A DNA stretch of 64,000 nt from Isoetes taiwanensis. Its lineage: Eukaryota; Streptophyta; Lycopodiopsida; Isoetales; Isoetaceae. The stretch covers positions 33,187,123 to 33,251,122 of the forward strand of contig JAJEKV010000002.1 in NCBI GenBank assembly GCA_021234155.1, given 5' to 3'. Below the pieces are notes generated by a model. The model was given only the letters and a program-made list of their open reading frames with translations. It was not told the DNA's origin and made no database searches. Of this stretch, positions 58,121 through 64,000 are shown in pieces. Each line of letters starts with the position of its first letter. The stretch's first letter is position 1. The position numbers and the translations under genes were made by a program.

Positions 58121-58313
58121 GACCACCTCACTTGGAAAATTTTGGCTCGTTCTTTTTAATCTTGTTAAATTCCAATTCATTAATTGTTACTAGCTTAGCA
58201 TAACTACAAAGGTGAGAAAAAAATTTTTCCCACTTTTTCGGGCTTGAGGATCCTATCAAGTTAGTACTAAGGGAACATGGTGGGTTGCTTTGCTCTTGGT
58301 CTCCAAGAACATT

Positions 58314-58324
58314 GCTCGATACCA
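58314..58324 (-). promoter_or_regulatory. Primer binding site of the inner element (initiator Met-tRNA, one base missing)
   Basis: Minus strand TGGTATCGAGC; the expected form is TGGTATCAGAGC, so one base is missing. It sits directly next to the 5' LTR. Confidence 0.75.
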
Positions 58325-59885
58325 GCGTAGCGTCCCCACTCGTGTCACGGTGCACTCACCGTATACAAACGAGGAGTTCTTCCCCACACCAGCTCCATCG
58401 CGTCTGGGGCCCTCCACATATCCTTTGCACCGTAACGAGTCTCCGTGGGAAGAGTGAAGGTGTCATTCTACCCCGTCTCCCTCGGGGCCTACCTAGGCTG
58501 AAGCGTAAACATACATGTCGGTTAGCACATACATCAACATCCTGTGACCATCTCGAAGGATGGTCCTCCTCATATCTGCATAGACAAAGATCGGCCCACA
58601 TCACATAGGGATCCTACCCAAGGCTCGGACTCAAAGGATGGTGGCGGCTTGGGACTCGAGTGAGTTCGCTTGAGCATGCATTCATGGCAATGGATTTGGG
58701 CATAAGAACATGGCATAGGGTTGTCCACTCCATCCGCCCCTCCCATTGCACACTTTGCGGTAGGCTGAAAAGTGTCGGGACTTTGGCCCCAGCCAGCCCG
58801 GATGCATAGCCGAAGGGGCTATTCTGGGGTCTCATCCTCCCGGTTCCGATGGGGCAGGTGGGGATCACTCCCTCCGAGATCTACATGCTAACTCAAGGTG
58901 ACTAGAGGGGCCCTTTGCCCGTGTTCGAACCCAACCCACCGGAAAGTGTACACCACTTCCGCGGTGTCGAGCCCATGCCTTACCCGCACTTCGGTGGTAA
59001 GCCATTAGACCTAGTCACAATGATCCCGGTAGGCTTTACACACCGGGGGATCGTTCAAGAGTCGGGACATGAATCTCCTTCTTAGCCGGTCACCCCTTTC
59101 ACCCACAACCGGTGGGGCTCTTGTACCTACAGGCCGAATCTACGGTGTGCTAGAGGCTACTCTAGGAGCATCAACTACAAGCTTTAGGGGCCTCTACCCC
59201 CCCCTCCCAATACAAGGAGTTCACGGAGATACATCAACCCAATACATCACGGAAGAACTAAAAGAACTAGATCTAATCATAGAGTTAGGTTCTTTGGTTA
59301 GTGTCCCAGATCTAAGATCTAGATAGTTGCTATGGGCAATTTAATAGTCTAAACCCTCTTTGATTCTATGATTAGAAGGCGGTTTAAGCTATTAAATTGA
59401 CCAAATACTGATCCTTGGTGGCTCCTCGACCTGAGTTCAACCATCCTGGCCGAGCTGATCGAATCGGGGAAACCGATGGCGCAATTAAGCAGGCAGCGTC
59501 GGGAGGCGGTTTTGGCTCCTGGGGCAGCCAAAACTGAGCTCTAAAACCCTAAGGACGAAAAACTAGCAAGCTAGGGTTTTCCTACCCTAAATAGACATGG
59601 GGTTTAGGCTAGGGTTTCCAATTATCCAATTTGGCATGTGGGATAATTGGAAAGGGCCCACTTGCCTTAAATGGCTAGGTGGCAAAATATGCCAACATGG
59701 AAAGGTGTGCCCTCATTAATGTGCACATGTGCACATTAATAATATATGAACACTCCTAGCAAGTTGCCCCCTAGGGCTACTTACCTGGCTATCCGTTGGC
59801 GTACACGTCAATCGGGGTGGCGTGTACGCGTGACGTGGCAGTACAATGTACGTCTTGGGAGCGTATACTGTGCTGGAACGTCACA
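58325..59885 (-). repeat. 5' LTR of the inner element
   Basis: Partner of 46756-48313. It ends CGTCACA at 59885 and is followed by GAAAT. Its other terminus is mutated ('gcgtagcg' in place of TGTGACG), so the inner boundary is approximate. Confidence 0.9.
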
Positions 59886-59890
59886 GAAAT
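59886..59890. repeat. Target site duplication GAAAT, right
   Basis: Partner of 46751-46755. Confidence 0.85.
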
Positions 59891-61800
59891 GAATTAGAAG
59901 AGCAAACATATTAATTGTACATGATTTCACTAATTAAATTGCAGCAGAATGATACATTTATATAATGCAGCATGGCCGATTCCAGTGAAGTTAGTCACTC
60001 CATGACATGGCACTGTAAACCTAAAGAGCTATGCCACCATAGAAACGGAACAAAGGCAAAAGACATAATATCTACATCAAAGCAAAGATGAAAGGAAATA
60101 GATGCAGAATATCTACATCAATGCAAAGATGAAAGGAAATAGATGCAGAATAGGTAATTGAGACACACCAAGCACAAACTATTTAAACTCCTCAAAGAGG
60201 AAAAAATTGCATCAGCTGGTTTTTCTGCAGCTATAAATCTCATTTTCCAGTCAAGACGGTTTCTAGCATGCACAATATTTACGCACAGTCCATTAGAGTC
60301 GCAAGAAGACTATTCTGAGCAGAAAAAAGGCATAATCTTACAATTAGACGTTGGCGAATCACTGCTTTTTCTTGCATTGAATTCTGGCTATGTTGACCGA
60401 GATCGGTTCCTGCGCTTTATGCTTCTTATCTGGTGAAAGTTAGCAGAAAATTCCTACAAATTCAAATGAAGGAGGCAAAAAAATCAACTCTTTTGGAGCT
60501 GCACAAGGCACTGTAATGCAATCTAGGCCAGATTCCGACATTAATTTAGTATCAGAAATGGATCAACAAAGAAATAATCTAAGCTCAATCGAAATTGCCC
60601 AGTAGTGACTGTAGTAGATACCGGAATGTGGGCTTTAGCAAGCCGATTCAACTCTTCACTTTCATTATGTGCCAGTCATGCCAGAGCTGCTATGCACAAA
60701 AGGGGGCCGATTTCTTATCCAAGCAAATCTGCTGCCCTGCTGTGCGTCAATCGATTGCCTCTGATGATCCAAGCTGCAGAAGAGTGACTCATGCAAGCTG
60801 TTTCAGAGCTCAGTACGTCCAACTCATCAACGCCCAAATTGCCAGAGTTGGGCTCCATTTCGCCCAATTCATCAATACACGAATCCTATTTTAACATGAA
60901 TCATTCTTTCAAGTAAGTATAACTCACGAAATTCTTGAGACCGCATTTGCAAACGCCAAAGACAATGGAATCTGTTCCTTTCTCTGCAAGCTTCTATGGG
61001 AGATTTAACAAAGTCCGCCTTTCCCTGCAAGCTCCTATTTGGAGATATCTTAGCTCCACGGAATACGAAGAAAATAGTTAGATGCCGATCATGCTTGCAA
61101 AACATGTCAAATAGTCAGACAGATTCAGGACAATATCACATAAAGGTACACTTGGCCCGCACAGATTATTACCTTGTGCCTCAGGAATTCCTATGTCCAA
61201 TGCTTAAAGGAATTTGCAATTCGATCGCTCCCTAAAAAAAAAACCGAGCAAACTGAGCATGTACACCATAACAATCCATCTTACAATAGAACAGAGACGA
61301 TCAAGTTTAGGCACACGAGTCACAGCAGTTCTTATGCTCAGCAGGACCATTCTCAAGAAAGATCGGCCCTTACTTCATCAACACCGACTCTTCAAGTCCT
61401 AGATAGCCCTAAAGCGCCCGCAGTTTTGCACTTCTTGGAGCGCCTGCCTACCAAAGCCCTGTAGTTCCGTTCCTCAAACGTCGCCTACCAAAAACCCCAG
61501 TGATCCATTCATTTATTCAGCTCGCCCTCAATTCCTGTTTTGCCTGAGCTTAGGGCTCCACCCTGCTTTTATAATACCGGAGAGAATCATCGCGAAATTT
61601 CCAGAATCATCCACAGCTCTCCAGCCCACGAATAATCCAGAGCATTCGAGGCTCTCCCTGCCATGTGACCGCAGTTTCCAGAAAGGTCGATACCTTTCTT
61701 AAAATTTTAGCGCCTTACACGTGTATATTTTAAAGGTAGGCCAAGGCATGCACAACTTTTATTAAGCTGCCCCCTTACCTTCCAAATTACAATTATATAT
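59891..61800. other. Non-TE-like AT-rich segment in the outer element's leader, right part
   Basis: Continuation of 45896-46750. No domain recognised on either strand. Modules such as 'tctacatcaatgcaaagatgaaagg' repeat near 60070-60140. From 61200 to 61660 the sequence resembles a plant 5' leader (C-rich on +, no stops-free frame of note). It might be captured host sequence or a decayed transposon. Confidence 0.4.
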
Positions 61801-61801
61801 T

Positions 61802-61805
<4 letters not shown>

Positions 61806-61833
<28 letters not shown>
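61806..61833. repeat. (AT)n microsatellite
   Basis: Fourteen uninterrupted AT units next to the third leader hairpin copy. Confidence 0.9.
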
Positions 61834-61836
<3 letters not shown>

Positions 61837-62359
61837 GGCCAAACCGGGTTAAGGCCACAAAATGAGGCTCTGCGTTCATGACAAATGAGGCCTTTCACAT
61901 GATGCAACCCGAGTTGACTTTGACTCCATATATATACATACAACCATTAATTCTAGGAATATATATACATATATACAAGTTCAAAATCTTATTCAAAGAT
62001 TCCTAAATTTCATCTTTTCTAATCCTCCGCGCTAGCAGGTTCATGTTCTTGAGCATAATGGTCATCCTCTTGGCATGAATGGTGCAGATCTTGGCCTCCT
62101 CGGCTTTGGCCGCTTCCTGGCGAGATCCCGCCATTGTTGATGTGGTTCAGTAGTCGTGGCCCATCTTGAACTCCTCAATAGACCTTTGATGTAGGCACTC
62201 GAAAAGAGAGTTTCTAGATCATCAGACTGGTACGCTGTTGGCAATGTCGAATATGCTGAGCAGCTCTACTGTGCTGGGGATTTGGCCCATGGCGGACCTT
62301 CTTCGGGGAATCGAGTCGAGGTGGTGGAGGCTAGCTTTCGACCCTGGTCGGCTACCTTG

Positions 62360-63170
62360 TCAGATCCATTGGCGGAGATAATTCTTGCATGCTGCCTTCT
62401 TCTTCTCGTACTCCATATCTTGCTTGAGCTTTAAGTAGCTTCTCGCTGATGTTGCCCTCCTTGGACTGCATTGGATATGGTTGCGGCGTGAAGTACGCGT
62501 CTGTTCTTCGGCCTCCTCCTCCTCTTCTTCTTTAGCCTCTTGTTCCCTCCTCTTGTTGTTGTGGTCTTTCCTCCTCGGGCTCATCCTCCTCCAGTTCGTC
62601 TAGTTGTGTTTCTCTCCTTGCCTGTGTCTCTTCCTTCCTTTTCTTCCGCATTGATTGCTCGTTCCCCTCGCTGCTGTTCCTGCCGCTGGAGTTGCTCGTA
62701 TTGCCGAGATTGCTCCTACTGCTTGCTGCTCACCTACACTTCCTGGTGTTGGGGTTGCTCCTGCTGCTTGCCGCCCACCTACTCTGCCTGTTGCTGGGGT
62801 TGTTCCTACTGCCGAGGTTGCTCTTGCTACTCGCTCTTCATCTGCTCTTGTTGGTGTTGGGGTTGCTCCTGCTGTCAAGGTTGCTCCTACGACTTGCGCT
62901 GCTCACGTACTCTTCTTGGTGTTGGGGTTGCTTCTGTTGCCGAGCTTGCTCTTGCTACTTGCCTTCACCTCCAGAAGCAGACGTCACGATCTCAATTTCC
63001 CCTGAGCCTTGCGATCATTCGCCTGAAGTGCTAAGTCGTTGCTCCTCCTCGAGTGGAACGATTCGTCTGAAGAGCTTGAGTGGCCAAGTTCGTCGTCTGG
63101 CCTAGGTCGCAGGGCCTCACGAATTTGCTTGTCACCGCCCACCGTGAGTGCGTCAACGTTCCGGTGCAAG
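62360..63170 (-). pseudogene. Extra sense-strand ORF between 5' LTR and gag, outer element
   Basis: Minus strand: HRNVDALTVGGDKQIREALR and DDELGHSSSSDESFHSRRSN (62984-63169), then in other frames an Ala/Thr/Pro-rich repeat region (62600-62880, unit about 21 residues), then MSPRRKDHNNKRREQEAKEE, a glutamate run, and KLKQDMEYEKKKAACKNYL (62360-62584). Order and composition (acidic Ser/Asp part, then a Lys/Glu-rich part) parallel the inner element's ORF at 56590-57649. The + strand is also open across the repeats, which is a compositional effect. Confidence 0.5.
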
Positions 63171-63839
63171 TTGGAGCCTCCAACCTTCCTAGCTACTTGT
63201 TTGGTCCTCCTAACAACTTAGCTTCCCTGCTGGTGGCCCCTTCGAGCGATCTTGCCTCTATCTTCGCGGCTCCTTTGGATCGATCTCGTCGGCTGTTCGT
63301 TCGGTGGACACTCTTATGGCAGCTTCGGAGATTAGCTTCTAATTCGCCTTACAAGGGTAAAGGAAAGGTTCAAGCTACTATTTGGGAACTTCTAAGGAGT
63401 AGAGGTGTTTCCATAGGTTTATTAGCTACTTTTTCTTAAGAGTAAATTTATTATAACTATGGGTTAATAATTAAGGTACTTCCCCTAATCACTTAACTAT
63501 TTCTCAAAATTTCCTAATTCCTTTTTGGGCCAAGTGGTGGTCATTTCACGCGATTTCTTTCAAGCTTTATTTTGAGCGATTTCTCATTCAATTTTTCACT
63601 TGAAAGGTGCGGTTCATGAACAACTTGAGCTCAAATTTACTAGAAGGTTTCTTTTGACTATATTATTTCTACCACTTAGACTATACTTAATCTAATTACG
63701 ACCCTGCTAATGGGGGAAAAAAATTCTCCCATATTTCGCGGTTCAAGACTGGAATTCTCATTCCATTCCATAGCTAGGCCAGTTAGTCTACCTATTCAGG
63801 GATATGGTCAGTGCTAGCTCTTGGTCAACCAAGAACATT

Positions 63840-63851
63840 GCTCTGATACCA
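63840..63851 (-). promoter_or_regulatory. Primer binding site of the outer element (initiator Met-tRNA)
   Basis: Minus strand TGGTATCAGAGC, a perfect match to the 3' end of plant initiator Met-tRNA, one base from the LTR. Confidence 0.88.
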
Positions 63852-63852
63852 T

Positions 63853-64000
63853 TGTGATGCTCCCTGCTAAATATACGGCGCCCGGCCGTACACTCGGCAG
63901 GAAATCCCCCATCCGGTCCATCAACCGCATGGGCCCTCCCGCCTAACCCGCAAGACTCGAGAGAATCCCTAGTGCGGCGGGGGGGACACTGAAGGTGTCT
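63853..64000 (-). repeat. 5' LTR of the outer element, start only
   Basis: Begins TGTGATG and matches 38050-38200 at the other end. The remaining ~1.5 kb lies beyond the window. Confidence 0.85.

Larger units (their letters stand above)
46756..59885 (-). mobile_element. Inner full-length Ty3/gypsy chromovirus, 13.1 kb
   Basis: Both LTRs (46756-48313 and about 58325-59885), primer site (58314-58324), polypurine tract (48314-48327) and a 5-bp GAAAT duplication are present, so the structure is complete. Minus-strand order: 5' LTR, leader with an extra ORF and dispersed repeats, gag with zinc knuckle, protease, RT, RNase H, integrase, chromodomain, 3' LTR. All coding regions carry frameshifts, so it is non-autonomous as read. 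It is younger than the outer element, whose leader it interrupts. Confidence 0.92.
38050..64000 (-). mobile_element. Outer Ty3/gypsy chromovirus, interrupted, 5' end outside the window
   Basis: Minus-strand order from the 5' side: 5' LTR (63853 to beyond 64000), primer site (63840-63851), leader with an extra ORF (about 62.3-63.2 kb) and hairpin repeats, gag start at 45292, RT, integrase, chromodomain, purine tract, 3' LTR. A second, complete gypsy element (46756-59885) sits in the leader. Coding parts are heavily shifted, and RNase H plus the start of integrase appear deleted between 41675 and 41884. Inactive. Confidence 0.85.

Noticed and set aside
62540-63439. Plus-strand ORFs rich in Leu/Cys or Val/Ala
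   Set aside because: They are antisense to the retrotransposon's leader ORF and result from a short repeat open on both strands.

Overview
This is nuclear DNA of a seed plant, most likely a flowering plant. The evidence is spliced chalcone-synthase-family genes with the family's conserved intron, a group III WRKY fragment, a plant-type ALAD fragment, Ty3/gypsy chromoviruses primed by initiator Met-tRNA, CACTA-like ends and several LINEs. Genus cannot be read from the sequence. The only genes that look functional are two nearly identical type III polyketide synthases (PKS) on the + strand, each with one 80-bp intron, at 9274-10514 and 32102-33342. Both encode 386 residues.

Layout. 1-9273: upstream DNA in which a ~1.5 kb block lying in front of the PKS genes occurs as a partial copy (1-612) and two tandem copies (5968-7503, 7512-9273), plus a palindromic repeat family at 2.2-3.2 kb. 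9274-12977: PKS-1, its 3' flank, and a truncated PKS pseudogene. 12978-14989: a 5'-truncated LINE with a 6-bp target duplication. 15.4-28.9 kb: repeats inserted in the old 3' flank, namely a CACTA-like subterminal region, a 19-bp minisatellite split by a long GC-rich LINE (17.8-23.7 kb), a second CACTA-like region, and an L1-type LINE carrying a MITE. 30.5-34.6 kb: the second unit (upstream block, PKS-2, 3' flank). 35.1-37.1 kb: broken host-gene pieces, WRKY on + and ALAD on -. 38.05-64.0 kb: a nest of minus-strand chromoviruses. The outer element has its 3' LTR at 38050-39686, and its primer site at 63840-63851 adjoins a 5' LTR that leaves the window. Inside its leader sits a complete 13.1 kb element (46756-59885) flanked by the 5-bp duplication GAAAT.

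How it fits together. An ancestral unit [upstream block - PKS - 3' flank] was duplicated. Unequal exchange left partial products: a tandem promoter block, relic exon tails after both stop codons, and a pseudogene. Transposable elements then pushed the units more than 22 kb apart. The PKS enzymes keep the Cys-His-Asn triad but have Ile where chalcone synthase has Thr132 of the 'aldol switch', so they are probably not ordinary chalcone synthases. The most unusual mobile-element features are an extra sense-strand ORF between the 5' LTR and gag in both chromoviruses, nested hairpin repeats in the outer element's leader, tandem 180-bp units at the 5' end of one LINE, and two LINEs whose protein motifs differ from the usual seed-plant L1 and RTE types.
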